Assembly: GCF_004011505.1 (NCBI RefSeq)
Contig: NZ_SAUN01000001.1
Span: 3,596,001-3,660,000 of the forward strand
DNA length: 64,000 bases
DNA from: Nonomuraea polychroma
GTDB lineage: Bacteria > Actinomycetota > Actinomycetes > Streptosporangiales > Streptosporangiaceae
Reading direction: 5' to 3'
Shown: positions 25,815-34,413 of the stretch, piece by piece
Layout: the number at the start of each line of letters is the position of its first letter
How positions within the stretch are numbered: position 1 is the stretch's first letter
Program-made: the position numbers and the translations under genes
The notes under the pieces: model-generated
The model's database searches: none
The model's input: only the letters and a program-made list of their open reading frames with translations
Told to the model about the DNA's origin: nothing

Positions 25815-26246
25815 TCAGCCGGCCAGCTGGTTGAGCTTGACTGCGTTTCGCGTGCAAGAACCCCGCGTGCGGGCTGTTGGCCCGAATCCGGTGCTGGTGT
25901 AGGCGGGCTCGACGAGAAGCGCCCGCACGCCGTACTCGCGGACCTCGTGGTCCAGGGACTCGGAGTACCCCTCGATCGCATGCTTGGAGGCGGCGTAGAC
26001 GGCCATGTAAGGCGAGGGGAGGAAGCCGACAACGGAGGAGAGGTTGATGATGCGCCCGCGTCCTTGAGCGCGCATGTGGGCCAGGACGGCCTTTGTCATG
26101 CGCATCACACCGAAGACATTGACATTGAAGATGTCCTGAGCCTGCACGACAGAGCTTTCCTCAACGGCACCGATTGCGCCCATGCCGGCGTTGTTGACCA
26201 GCACGTCAATCCGCCCGAACCGCTCGATCATCTGCTGGACCGGGAC
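25815..26246 (-). pseudogene. Short-chain dehydrogenase lacking both ends
   Basis: The frame has the SDR core QQMIERFGRIDVLVNNAGMG, catalytic Ser in IINLSSVVGF, YAASKHAIEGYSESLD and VRALLVEPAYTSTGF. The N-terminal TGxxxGIG cofactor loop is missing, since the similarity starts abruptly at about 26246. After TSTGF the C-terminal substrate domain is replaced by an unrelated tail. An active enzyme is very unlikely. It lies just downstream of the TetR gene and was probably its target enzyme once. Confidence 0.8.
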
Positions 26247-26325
26247 ACCCGCCGGCTTTCGACCGGCGGTCAACGGGGTGGGAGGGCGGCGAGCAGGCCC
26301 TCCGTGCAATGCGAATGCCGATGCG

Positions 26326-26895
26326 TCAGCGCACGCCTGCCGCATCGAGCAGGGTGACCACGGTGGGCGCGATGAGCCCTGCCAGGTTGTCGGCTCCGAT
26401 CCCCGCACGGGCGCTGGCGCCGTCGAAGACCACGCAGAGCTGCCGGGCCAGCAGGTCCGGGTCGCTCGCCCCACCTTGCTCGGCCTCGGCACGGAAAAAG
26501 GCCATCAGGTTTCCCTTGACCCGGTGCGCCACCCGGCTCGCAGGGTGACTCTGATCCTTGAGCTCGATCTGCACCGCCAGGTACCGGCAGCCTCGGAACT
26601 CGGGCGCACCCGCCTGCAACTCCACCTGCTCGAAGACGTGCAGGATCCGCTCGCGGGGTGAACGGCCATCACCCGCCGCAGGCAGCAGCCTCGCCACGAA
26701 GGCGGACGAGCGCTCCTCCAGGCTCGCCGCCAGCAGTTCGTCCTTGCTCTCGAACAGCTGGTACATGGAGCGCTTCGACACCCCCGCCGCCTTGCACAGC
26801 GCCTCGACGCCGATGCCGACACCGTCTCGGTAGGTGAGCGTGGCCGCCGCCTCCAGCAGCCGCTCTCGGGGACTTGGCCTCACTTCGGTGGTCAT
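26326..26895 (-). CDS. TetR-family repressor, likely binder of AAACCGATCGGTTT
   Basis: Repressor of 189 residues. The N-terminal helix-turn-helix includes VGIGVEALCKAAGVSKRSMY, then QLFESKDELL. The C-terminal domain with GCRYLAVQIELKDQSHPASR resembles TetR_C regulators of SDR-type detoxification genes. A single AAACCGATCGGTTT lies 33 bases upstream of the ATG, and the same palindrome is doubled before the SDR operon at 21363 and before the truncated ferredoxin-like gene. Autoregulation and a three-site local regulon are inferred from the repeats. Confidence 0.92.
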   Translation of the reverse strand: MTTEVRPSPRERLLEAAATLTYRDGVGIGVEALCKAAGVSKRSMYQLFESKDELLAASLEERSSAFVARLLPAAGDGRSPRERILHVFEQVELQAGAPEFRGCRYLAVQIELKDQSHPASRVAHRVKGNLMAFFRAEAEQGGASDPDLLARQLCVVFDGASARAGIGADNLAGLIAPTVVTLLDAAGVR

Positions 26896-26927
26896 ACTGC
26901 GAGGTTAACTCGATTCCGGCAAAATGA

Positions 26928-26941
26928 AAACCGATCGGTTT
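26928..26941. promoter_or_regulatory. AAACCGATCGGTTT operator of the TetR gene
   Basis: A perfect 14-base palindrome upstream of the TetR start. It is identical to the two sites at 21381-21418 and to one of the two sites at 27641-27678. The position fits autorepression. Confidence 0.75.
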
Positions 26942-27070
26942 CCGGTGTCGGGGCGATATGCGGCGCCTTCACGGGGCGACACCTCATGCAGTAGGAGCAA
27001 GCTTCAGTGTTCGCCGACAACAGCGAGGGCTTTCGCGACCGAGTACGGGCGCGGGCGAGAGGGCACCGGA

Positions 27071-27635
27071 TCAGGAGGATGTGGGGCGTTCGGCCGGGGG
27101 CTGCCAGCCGCCGGTGACTTCTTTGACGGGCTTGTGGGGGAAGCGGCGCTGGGCGTATTCCTGCGCGTGTGAGCCCGGCAGGACGTAGAGGGTTTCCTTC
27201 TTGTCCTGGAGCGGTCGCAGCACGGTGTCCATGAAGGTCTTGCGGTCCTCCAGGTACGGGCCCAGGACGTCCTCGCCGCCGGGGCAGACGGCCATGCAGT
27301 AGCCGGACTTGTAGCCGGGAGGAGAGGCCAGGCTCTGCCACATGGAGGCGTTTTCGGAATCGGTGACCCGGGAGCGGTAGTCGGCGGCGTCCTGGCTGTC
27401 GGCCACGGTCTGCGCCCAGTCGGTGAACCCGCTCATGAACTCACGGTAGTTATGCGTGGTGCAGGCGAAGAAGTCGAAGTCTCCGTCCTTGCTGATGGCG
27501 CCGACCGGGCAGGCGGCGACGCACAGCTTGCAGTCGATGCAAGGGGTGTAGTCCAGCGCCTGTCCGTACTCGCTCACCTCGGCGTCCACCAGGACGGTGG
27601 CCAGCAGCACGAAGTTGCCGTACTTCGCCTCCACG
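27071..27635 (-). pseudogene. QueG-like 4Fe-4S ferredoxin-type protein, 5'-truncated
   Basis: The frame contains KYGNFVLLATVLVDAEVSEY, a cluster motif CIDCKLCVAACPVGAI, then CMAVCPGGEDVLGPYL and VLPGSHAQEYAQRRFPHKPV. This matches the C-terminal two thirds of epoxyqueuosine-reductase-like dicluster ferredoxin proteins. The N-terminal part is replaced at about 27635 by a copy of the SDR operator-promoter, followed by a Tn3 transposase scrap. Both 4Fe-4S motifs are intact, and GTG codons stand just after the operators, so a shortened protein could still be made. A reader should treat function as lost. Confidence 0.75.
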
Positions 27636-27640
27636 GCGAG

Positions 27641-27678
27641 AAACCGATCAGTTTCCCCCACCGTAAACCGATCGGTTT
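27641..27678. promoter_or_regulatory. Third locus of TetR operators, inside a broken gene
   Basis: AAACCGATCAGTTT (27641-27654, one mismatch) and AAACCGATCGGTTT (27665-27678) with the same 24-base centre spacing as at 21381-21418. Reading leftward, the match to the SDR promoter includes the ten-base spacer (one difference) and the GTGGAGGC ribosome site. This is a duplicated promoter module, not two independent palindromes. Confidence 0.75.
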
Positions 27679-27756
27679 CGGCACGCAAGCCCAAGCGGCG
27701 GGCAGTCCGGCCCACACGGCGCTGGGTTGCCGGCGGGGGGCAGCCTGAACTTCCAG

Positions 27757-27930
27757 CGCCACATGCGGCTCGCATTCCTCTCGCGACATGAGCGGGCGTG
27801 GAGGTTGGCGTAGGAGTCCCACCCGATCACCGCGATGTCGCCGGAGCGCAGCTCGGCCGCCAGGCGGGAGAACACACACACCTCCAGGTGGCGCCGCACC
27901 AGCAGCCCCGGACTCATACGCGCCACGCTG
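27757..27930 (-). mobile_element. Tn3-family transposase scrap
   Basis: The minus strand reads LLVRRHLEVCVFSRLAAELR, SGDIAVIGWDSYANLHA, and after a frame change LMSREECEPHVA. This order is characteristic of the N-terminal/central part of Tn3-family TnpA (the LEVCVF...LRSGDI...SYA...WEECEP block). Only about 55 codons remain of roughly 900, with a frameshift, so it is a dead relic. No terminal inverted repeat was found nearby. It marks past transposition at the boundary of the truncated ferredoxin gene. Confidence 0.6.
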
Positions 27931-28035
27931 ATGCGGGCCATCACAGTGATCCGCCTATGCCGTCATAAGTACCGGTCAAGAATCGCCGCAGGTCAGCGGT
28001 GCCTATCCTGACCAGAAGGGCTCGCTCAATGCAGG

Positions 28036-30087
28036 ATGGATGTCGCCATGGCCACACCTCAGAGCATGCCGGACGGTGCACCTGCAGCGGTCGTCGTCAT
28101 CGACACCGAGGGCACCGTGATCGGCTGGACGCCGTCCGCGCAGGAGCTTCTCGGCTACCCCGCCGCCGAAATCCTCGACCGGTCCGGTGCGCTGCTGCTC
28201 ATGCCGGAGCGCGCCGCGACGTGGGATCCGTCGTACGGCGACGGGGAACACTGGTCGGGATTCGCCGAGGCCCGCCATCGAGACGGCACCAGGATCCTCG
28301 TACGTGTCGAGGGCTCCCGGCTGATCACGCCGGACGAGCAGGCGGCCTGGCTCGTGACGGTGACGCCGGCGGCATCGGCGGTGTCGGGACGGGCGTGCTC
28401 CTGGATGGAGCCGATTCTCAACCGAAGCCCGGTGGCCGTGGCGATCTGGGACCGCGACCTGCGCTGCGTGTGGCTGAACGACGCGGCGGAGCGCCTGCGC
28501 GCGGTCTTCCCCCACTACCAGCTCGGCCGCTCGCTGGCCGAGCGCCTGCCGGGGGTCAACACCGAGGCCGCGCAGGAGGCGATGCGCAAGGTGATCGTCG
28601 ACGGCGTCCCGCAGCTCGACCGCGAAGCCCGCTGGACCTCGGTCGACCAGCACGAGGACCGAACGTTGTCCACCTCCCTCTTCCGGCTCGAAGGCGTGGA
28701 CGGCCGGCCGCTCGGCGTGTGTTCGGTGGCCATCGACATCAGCCACAGCCGCGCGCGCGACCGGCTCGCCCTGCTGCGCGAGGCAAGTGTCCGCATCGGC
28801 AGCACGCTCGACGTCAGGAAGACCGCGCAGGAGCTGGCCGACCTGGCCGTGCCGGCGCTCGCCGACTACGTCACCGTCGATCTCGCCGAAGCGGTCCTGC
28901 CGGACACCGAGCCCCTGCAGCGGCTGGCCGCCACGGACGTGAGGATCCCCGTGTTCCGCCGCGCCGGCGTGGCCTCCATCCACGAGGGGACGCCCGAGTC
29001 CCTCTGGCAGCGCGGACAGGCGGTCTTCGTGCCCCCGTCGTCCCCCTTCACCGCGGTGTTGTCCTCGGGCCGCGCCCACTTCGAGCCCGTGCTGGACACC
29101 TCGCCCGGCAGCTGGATCGAGCAGGACCCGGACCGGGCCAGGATCGTCCGCGGCACCGGCATGCACACGCTGATCGTCGTCCCGTTGAAGGCCCGCGGCG
29201 ACATCCTCGGCGTCGCCGTGTTCGTCCGCAACGACAATCCGGAGCCGTTCACGACAGACGACTTGATCCTGGCGGAGGAGCTCGGCGCCCGCGCCGGGCT
29301 GAGCCTCGACAACGCGCGCCGGTACACCCGCGAGCGCAATGCCGCCCTCGCGCTGCAGCGCAACCTGCTGCCGCGCAACCTGGCCGGCGCCGGCGCCGTC
29401 GAGGTGGTCTCCCACTACCTGCCCACGGATGTGCACGAGGGCGTCGGCGGTGACTGGTTCGACGCCATCCCGCTGGGTGACGGCCGGGTCGCGCTGGTCG
29501 TCGGTGACGTGACCGGGCACGGCATCAACGCCGCGGCGACCATGGGGCGCCTGCGTACCGCCGTTCGCACCCTCGCGTACCTGGGCCTGCCGCCCGACGA
29601 GCTCCTCGCTCGCCTCGACGACCTCCTCGTGCGGTTGTCGGAGGAGGACGCCGGCCCCGACGGCTTCCCGCTCGACCCCACGGGAGCCACCTGTGTGTAC
29701 GCGGTCTACGACGCGGCCACCCGGCGCTGCACCATAGCCGGAGCCGGACATCCGCCACCCGCGATCGTCACCCCGTCCGGCGAGGTCTTCTTCCCCCGCC
29801 CGCCCGGCGGCACCCCGATCGGCCTGGGAGTCGGCTCCTACGAATCCTTCGAGCTCGAACTCGCCGAAGGCAGCCTGATCGCCCTCTACACGGACGGCCT
29901 GATCGAGACCCGCCAGGCCGACATCGAAGCCGGCATCGACCGCCTCGGCGCAGCTCTGGCCCATGCGGCCGCGCTCCCGCTGGAGCACGCCTGCGCCTCG
30001 GTCATCCGGACCATGGTGGGCGAGACCGGATCCGAGGACGACATCGCGCTCCTCTTGGCGCGTACCTGCATCTCGACCTCGCCGTAG
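28036..30087 (+). CDS. PAS-PAS-GAF-SpoIIE serine phosphatase
   Basis: Regulatory PP2C-type phosphatase of 683 residues. An N-terminal PAS domain (about 15-105; VVVIDTEGTVIGWTPSAQEL) and a second PAS (about 125-240; SPVAVAIWDRDLRCVWLND) are followed by a GAF domain (about 260-430). The SpoIIE/RsbU phosphatase domain (about 450-680) has metal ligands in GVGGDWFDAI, GDVTGHG and GSEDDIALL. Such proteins dephosphorylate anti-anti-sigma factors in stress partner-switching. There is no C-terminal HATPase kinase domain and no STAS or RsbW gene close by, so partners are elsewhere. An ATG at 28048 is an alternative start. Confidence 0.94.
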   Translation: MDVAMATPQSMPDGAPAAVVVIDTEGTVIGWTPSAQELLGYPAAEILDRSGALLLMPERAATWDPSYGDGEHWSGFAEARHRDGTRILVRVEGSRLITPDEQAAWLVTVTPAASAVSGRACSWMEPILNRSPVAVAIWDRDLRCVWLNDAAERLRAVFPHYQLGRSLAERLPGVNTEAAQEAMRKVIVDGVPQLDREARWTSVDQHEDRTLSTSLFRLEGVDGRPLGVCSVAIDISHSRARDRLALLREASVRIGSTLDVRKTAQELADLAVPALADYVTVDLAEAVLPDTEPLQRLAATDVRIPVFRRAGVASIHEGTPESLWQRGQAVFVPPSSPFTAVLSSGRAHFEPVLDTSPGSWIEQDPDRARIVRGTGMHTLIVVPLKARGDILGVAVFVRNDNPEPFTTDDLILAEELGARAGLSLDNARRYTRERNAALALQRNLLPRNLAGAGAVEVVSHYLPTDVHEGVGGDWFDAIPLGDGRVALVVGDVTGHGINAAATMGRLRTAVRTLAYLGLPPDELLARLDDLLVRLSEEDAGPDGFPLDPTGATCVYAVYDAATRRCTIAGAGHPPPAIVTPSGEVFFPRPPGGTPIGLGVGSYESFELELAEGSLIALYTDGLIETRQADIEAGIDRLGAALAHAAALPLEHACASVIRTMVGETGSEDDIALLLARTCISTSP

Positions 30088-30143
30088 ACCTGCCGGTAAG
30101 GCGCCCTCGAGAACTGCGGTGTTACCCTGTGTCATGCATTGAT

Positions 30144-30149
30144 TATAAT
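30144..30149 (+). promoter_or_regulatory. Consensus -10 (TATAAT) of the FAD monooxygenase gene
   Basis: A perfect TATAAT within TGATTATAATTTGTCA, rare in this GC-rich DNA. Initiation would fall near 30156. TGTCA occurs on both sides (30131 and 30151 regions), and TGACAAAT recurs before the TetR gene at 32520, hinting at a shared operator. Confidence 0.5.
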
Positions 30150-30172
30150 TTGTCACACCAGTGGGGGCTCGT

Positions 30173-31390
30173 GTGAAGGTGGCCTGCGTCGGCGGCGGAC
30201 CCGCCAACTTGTACTTCTCGATCCTGATGAAGCGAGTGGACCCCTCCCACGACATCACTGTCTACGAGCGCAATCCCGCCGGGTCGACGTACGGCTGGGG
30301 CGTGACCTACTGGTACGAGCTGCTCGAGGATCTCCACGGAGCCGATCCCGAGTCCGCGCGTGTCATCGTCGACGGCTCGGTCCGGTGGGAAAGCTGGGTC
30401 GTGCACGTCCAGGACCGGATGACGGTTGGCCTGGAGCACGGGGACCTGGGCTTCGGCATCGGGCGGCGCGACCTGCTCGGCATCCTCGCCGAGCGCGCCC
30501 GCTCGCTCGGGGTGCGGATCGAATACGAGCGCGAGATCACCCGCGAGGAGGAGGTGGCCGACGCCGACCTCGTCGTCGCCGGCGACGGTGTCAACAGCGT
30601 CCTGCGCGAGCGCCACGCCGACCATTTCGGCCCGCAGTTCGCGGTCGGGCGCAACTTCTACACCTGGCTCGGCACCACCAAGATCTTCGACGCCTTCACC
30701 TTCGCCTTCGTGGAGACGCAGTACGGCTGGATCTGGTGCTACGGCTACGGTTTCGGCAAGGAGCACAGCACCTGCGTCATCGAGTGTTTCCCCGAGACGT
30801 GGAAGGGACTCGGGTTCGACCAGGCGAACGAGGCCGACAGCCTCGGCATGTTGGAGAAACTCTTCGCCGACATCCTCGACGGTCACCCGCTGATCGGCCG
30901 GGCCCAGCCCGACGGCACCGCTCACTGGCTGAACTTCCGCACCCTGACCAACCGGAGGTGGTATCACGGCAACCTCGTCCTGCTCGGGGACGCCGCGCAC
31001 ACCACGCACTACTCCGTCGGCGCCGGCACCGCCCTGGCGCTGGGAGACGCCGCCTTCCTGGTCGACGCCCTGCACCGGGAGCCGCGCCTGGAGCGTGCCC
31101 TCGCCCGCTACGAGCGGCGACGCATGGCCGCGATCCGGTCCACCCAGAGGGCGGCCCACTACAGCGCGCAGTGGTATGAGAACCTTCCGCGCTACATCAA
31201 CCTGCCGCCGCAAGAGTTGTTCACCCTGCTCGGCCAGCGGCACTCCCGGCTGCTCCCGCACCTGCCGCCGCGGTTGTTCTACAGGATGGGGCAGGTGGGG
31301 GCGCCGTTCATCGCGCTGGGCTCGATGATCAGACGAGCCAGGCGGGCGAGGGCCGTCGGATCATCCGATCCCGGGGCGCTTCCCGGCTGA
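30173..31390 (+). CDS. FAD-dependent aromatic monooxygenase
   Basis: Flavoprotein hydroxylase of about 405 residues. The N-terminal dinucleotide fold is VACVGGGPANLYFSILMKR, followed by DITVYERNPAGSTYGWGV. The DG motif is VVAGDGVNSVLRE and the FAD-ribityl motif is LLGDAAHTTHYSVGAGTALA. The closest style is salicylyl-CoA/anthraniloyl-CoA hydroxylases and VioD-like tryptophan-pathway hydroxylases. GTG 30173 has GGGGG upstream; GTG 30161 is the alternative. It stands alone behind a strong promoter. The substrate is unknown, but an aryl-CoA or indole is plausible. Confidence 0.9.
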   Translation: MKVACVGGGPANLYFSILMKRVDPSHDITVYERNPAGSTYGWGVTYWYELLEDLHGADPESARVIVDGSVRWESWVVHVQDRMTVGLEHGDLGFGIGRRDLLGILAERARSLGVRIEYEREITREEEVADADLVVAGDGVNSVLRERHADHFGPQFAVGRNFYTWLGTTKIFDAFTFAFVETQYGWIWCYGYGFGKEHSTCVIECFPETWKGLGFDQANEADSLGMLEKLFADILDGHPLIGRAQPDGTAHWLNFRTLTNRRWYHGNLVLLGDAAHTTHYSVGAGTALALGDAAFLVDALHREPRLERALARYERRRMAAIRSTQRAAHYSAQWYENLPRYINLPPQELFTLLGQRHSRLLPHLPPRLFYRMGQVGAPFIALGSMIRRARRARAVGSSDPGALPG

Positions 31391-31430
31391 TCGTCGGCGC
31401 CCACGCATGACCGTCTTCGGACCGCATGAG

Positions 31431-31609
31431 CTACCGGTCGCCTGGTGACACGGCCGTGGCTCGCGCCGCCGCGTGGCGCCCCGCGCGATAGCCGAAGACG
31501 ACCGCGGGCGCGATGTAGTTGTCGGACACGGTGCGGCCGCGGTGGTCAGGCCGGCCGCGCCGGTGCCGACCACCAGCACGTCGACCTCGCGGTCCCAGGC
31601 CGCGGTCAC
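31431..31609 (-). pseudogene. FAD-binding dehydrogenase (KstD/fumarate-reductase type) with internal deletion
   Basis: From GTG 31609 the frame reads VTAAWDREVDVLVVGTGAAG, the start of 3-ketosteroid dehydrogenase-like flavoproteins. After about 22 codons the sequence jumps, in another frame, to RTVSDNYIAPAVVFGYRAGR and HAAARATAVSPGD with TAG at 31431. That is the C-terminal end of the same kind of protein (the SGxxxPAxxFGYxAGRHAA region). About 450-500 codons are missing. The GTG overlaps the stop of the upstream SDR gene (GTGA), so the two were once co-translated. Confidence 0.75.
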
Positions 31610-32370
31610 ACCGCGGCCCAGCCGTTGTCGACCGGAACGATGGCGCCGTTGATGTTGCTGGCGGCGTCGGAGGCGAGGAACACGATGACGGCGGCCTGCT
31701 CGTCCGCCTCGGCCGGCTGGCCGACGTTGTGCATGTACGCGCCGAGGGTCTTCGGGCCGTGGGCGGCGGGATCGATGTCGAGGACGATGCCGGTCTTGGT
31801 ACCGCCGGGGGCGATGGCGTTGGCGCGGATGCCGGCGTTGCGGTACATCACCGCGACCGACCGGGTGAGCCCGACGACGCCGTGCTTGGAAACGGTGTAC
31901 GCGGTGCCGGCCGCGCTGCCGCGAAGGGCCGCCTCCGACGCGGTGTTGACGATCGCGCCCTTGCCCCTGGCCAGCATGTGCGGCAGCGCGGCGCGGGTGA
32001 GCAGGAACGGCGCGGTCAGGTTGACCCGGATGACCCGCTCCCATTCGGCGTCGGAGACCTCGGCGGCGGCCGACATCCGGTCCATGATGCCGGCGTTGTT
32101 GACCAGCACGTCCAGGCCCCCGAAGGTGTCCACCGCCGTGGTGACGACCTCGTCGACCACCGCCGGGTCGCTCAGGTCGCCGGTCACCGCCACCGCGGTG
32201 CCGCCGGCGGCCTGGATCTCCGCCACGACCTCCTTGGCGGCGTCGCCGTTGAGATCGGCCACCACCACCTTGGCGCCCTCCTGGGCGAAACGCAGGGCGG
32301 CGGCCCGCCCGATTCCGGATCCGGCGCCGGTCACGATGACGCTGCTGTCTCGCAGTCCACTGCTGCTCAT
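31606..32370 (-). CDS. FabG-like short-chain dehydrogenase
   Basis: Classical SDR of 254 residues. It has cofactor motif VIVTGAGSGIGRAAALRF, NNAG in VLVNNAGIMDRM, catalytic Ser in VNTASEAALRG and YTVSKHGVV. The C-terminal PVDNGWAAV is typical of this family. It was probably co-translated with the now-deleted FAD dehydrogenase downstream. That pairing suggests steroid or hydroxyl-group oxidation as its original context. It diverges from a TetR regulator across 149 bases, the likely controller. Confidence 0.93.
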   Translation of the reverse strand: MSSSGLRDSSVIVTGAGSGIGRAAALRFAQEGAKVVVADLNGDAAKEVVAEIQAAGGTAVAVTGDLSDPAVVDEVVTTAVDTFGGLDVLVNNAGIMDRMSAAAEVSDAEWERVIRVNLTAPFLLTRAALPHMLARGKGAIVNTASEAALRGSAAGTAYTVSKHGVVGLTRSVAVMYRNAGIRANAIAPGGTKTGIVLDIDPAAHGPKTLGAYMHNVGQPAEADEQAAVIVFLASDAASNINGAIVPVDNGWAAV

Positions 32371-32519
32371 GTTGTGCTCCTCCGCGGTCGTGTGTCAGGG
32401 GCGGCGGTCTCACCAGGGCCGCGGGCGCCCGCCGATGAGGCCTGGTCAGGACCGTACGACTTTTTGTCGCTTTGCGCCAGATAGGCGGCGCATGACAAAT
32501 AGTGGTAGCGTCGTGAGAC

Positions 32520-33194
32520 GTGTCCCGCGATTCACAGGCGCTGGCCGGAGCGGCCGCGACTCGCCCGGCCAGGCGGACCGGGCGCCCGCCCCTGACCGAG
32601 CGGCGCAAGGCCGCCACCCGGCTGGAGATCGCCCGCGAGGCCGTCCGCCTGTTCACCGCCAACGGCGTGGCCGGCACCTCCGCCGAAGAGATCGCCGCAG
32701 CGGCCGGCATCTCCTCGCGTACGCTGTGGCGGTATTTCCCGAGCAAGGAGAGCTGCGTCCTGCCCTTGCTGACCGGCGGACTCGAACTCGCCACCCGCTG
32801 CCTGCGCTCATGGCGTCCCGACCAGGATGTGGCGGACCTTCTCGACGCCATGCGCCGGGTGGCCGAAGAGGCCGCCGACGACAGAGCCGCGCTGCTGAAC
32901 CTCGTACGTCTGACCGGCAGCGAGCCGGGACTACGCGCGGTGTGGCTGGAAGCGCATCGGGAGGCCGAGCCGGTGTTCGCCGCCGTGCTCGCCGAGCGTG
33001 CCGGACTGCCCGGCCCCGACCTGGACATCAAGGTGCAGGCCGCCATGCTCAACGTCGCGCTGCGCACGGGCGTGGAGCATTACGCCGCCCACACCGATCC
33101 CTCCGTCGCGGAGCAGCCCGGCCTGCTCGAGGCGACGGTCGGCCAGGCGCTGCGGGCAGCCGCCCGCGGCTTCTCGCACCAGGACGGCTCCTGA
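32520..33194 (+). CDS. TetR-family regulator
   Basis: Regulator of 224 residues. The helix-turn-helix includes GVAGTSAEEIAAAAGISSRT, then LWRYFPSKESCV, the aromatic-rich form found in the TetR group with a C-terminal MftR-like domain. The start is GTG 32520 with no ribosome site; TAGCGT ends eight bases before it, consistent with a leaderless transcript. It diverges from the SDR gene and converges on the ECF42 sigma gene, only four bases apart. Confidence 0.9.
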   Translation: MSRDSQALAGAAATRPARRTGRPPLTERRKAATRLEIAREAVRLFTANGVAGTSAEEIAAAAGISSRTLWRYFPSKESCVLPLLTGGLELATRCLRSWRPDQDVADLLDAMRRVAEEAADDRAALLNLVRLTGSEPGLRAVWLEAHREAEPVFAAVLAERAGLPGPDLDIKVQAAMLNVALRTGVEHYAAHTDPSVAEQPGLLEATVGQALRAAARGFSHQDGS

Positions 33195-33198
33195 ACGC

Positions 33199-34413
33199 TC
33201 ATCCCCAGCTGATCCTCTCCTCCAGCAGCGCCTGCTGGGCCGGGTTGGCGGTCAGCTCCAGCGCTCGCTCATCGGCCCGGCGCGCCTCCTCCCGGCGACC
33301 CAGATCACGCAGCAGCTCGGCCCGGGTGGCATGGAAGAGCGGATAGCGCTCCAGTGCCCGGCCGAGGTCCTTCAGCTCGGCCAGCGCCGCCTCCGGTCCT
33401 TGGGCGTAACGCACCGCGATCGCCCGGTGCAACCGGGTCACGGGCGAGGGCGCCAGATGCACCAGCATGTCGTACAGCACGAGGATCTGCGCCCAGTCGG
33501 TGTCGGCGAAGGATCCGGCCTCGGCATGACAGGCCACGATCGCCGCCTGCAGCTGGTACGGCCCCGGCCGGCGGTGAGCGCGTGCGGCCCGCATCAGCAG
33601 CGCGGTCGCCTCCTCGATCGCCTGCCGATCCCACAACGACCGATCCTGATCGGCAAGCAGCACCAGCCGCCCCTGAGCGTCGAAGCGGGCAGCGCCGCGC
33701 GCCCGGTGCAGCCGGATCAACGCCAGCAGCCCGGCCGCCTCAGGCTCCTTCGGCATCAGGTTCGCCAGCAGCGCGGCCAGCCATTCGGCGTCCTCCACCA
33801 GGTCACGCGCCTGGGCCCGCTCGGGCGTGCTGGACAGGTAGCCCTCGTTGAACAGCAGGTAGATGACCGCCAGCACCTCATTCAGCCGCTCCGGCAACTC
33901 CTCGTCCGGCGGGATGCGGTACGGGATCCCGGCTTCGCCGACCTTCCGCTTGGCACGCGTGATGCGCTGCGCCACCGTGGTCTCGGGCACCACGAACGCC
34001 GCCGCGATCTGCGCCGCGCTCAGCCCGCACACCACCCGCAACGTCAGCGCGATCTGCGCGGTGCGCGACAACGCCGGGTGGCAGCAGGTGAAGATCAGCC
34101 GTAGCCGATCGTCGCGTGCGGCCGGCTCGGGCCAGGTGAGCTGGGCGAGCTTGGCCCGGTAGTTCGACTCGCGGCGCAGCACGTCCAGGCCGCGCCGCCG
34201 GGCCACCGTGAACAACCAGGCGTCCGGCCGGTCCGGCACGCCCTCGACCGGCCACCGCCGCAACGCCGTCTCGACCGCGTCCTGTACGAGGTCCTCGGCG
34301 GCGGAGAAGTCGCCCAGCAGCGACACCAGGGACGCGGCCAGCCGGCCCGCGTGTTCACGCACCACGCGGGCCAGCACCTCCTGGCCCATCCGCTCCTTCG
34401 CCTGCTCGTTCAC
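33199..34413 (-). CDS. ECF42-type RNA polymerase sigma factor
   Basis: Extracytoplasmic-function sigma factor of 404 residues with a long C-terminal extension in place of an anti-sigma factor. Region 2 includes FSAAEDLVQDAVETALRRWP and DAWLFTVARRRGLDVLRRES. Region 4 includes LRVVCGLSAAQIAAAFVVPE, then TTVAQRITRAKRKV. The extension has DUF6596-type YLLFNEGYLSS and TPR-like helices (LHRAIAVRYAQGPEAALAEL). The GTG at 34413 overlaps the stop of the DGPF gene (GTGA). ECF42 sigmas are known to be encoded with DGPF proteins. This pair fits that pattern exactly. Confidence 0.93.
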   Translation of the reverse strand: MNEQAKERMGQEVLARVVREHAGRLAASLVSLLGDFSAAEDLVQDAVETALRRWPVEGVPDRPDAWLFTVARRRGLDVLRRESNYRAKLAQLTWPEPAARDDRLRLIFTCCHPALSRTAQIALTLRVVCGLSAAQIAAAFVVPETTVAQRITRAKRKVGEAGIPYRIPPDEELPERLNEVLAVIYLLFNEGYLSSTPERAQARDLVEDAEWLAALLANLMPKEPEAAGLLALIRLHRARGAARFDAQGRLVLLADQDRSLWDRQAIEEATALLMRAARAHRRPGPYQLQAAIVACHAEAGSFADTDWAQILVLYDMLVHLAPSPVTRLHRAIAVRYAQGPEAALAELKDLGRALERYPLFHATRAELLRDLGRREEARRADERALELTANPAQQALLEERISWG

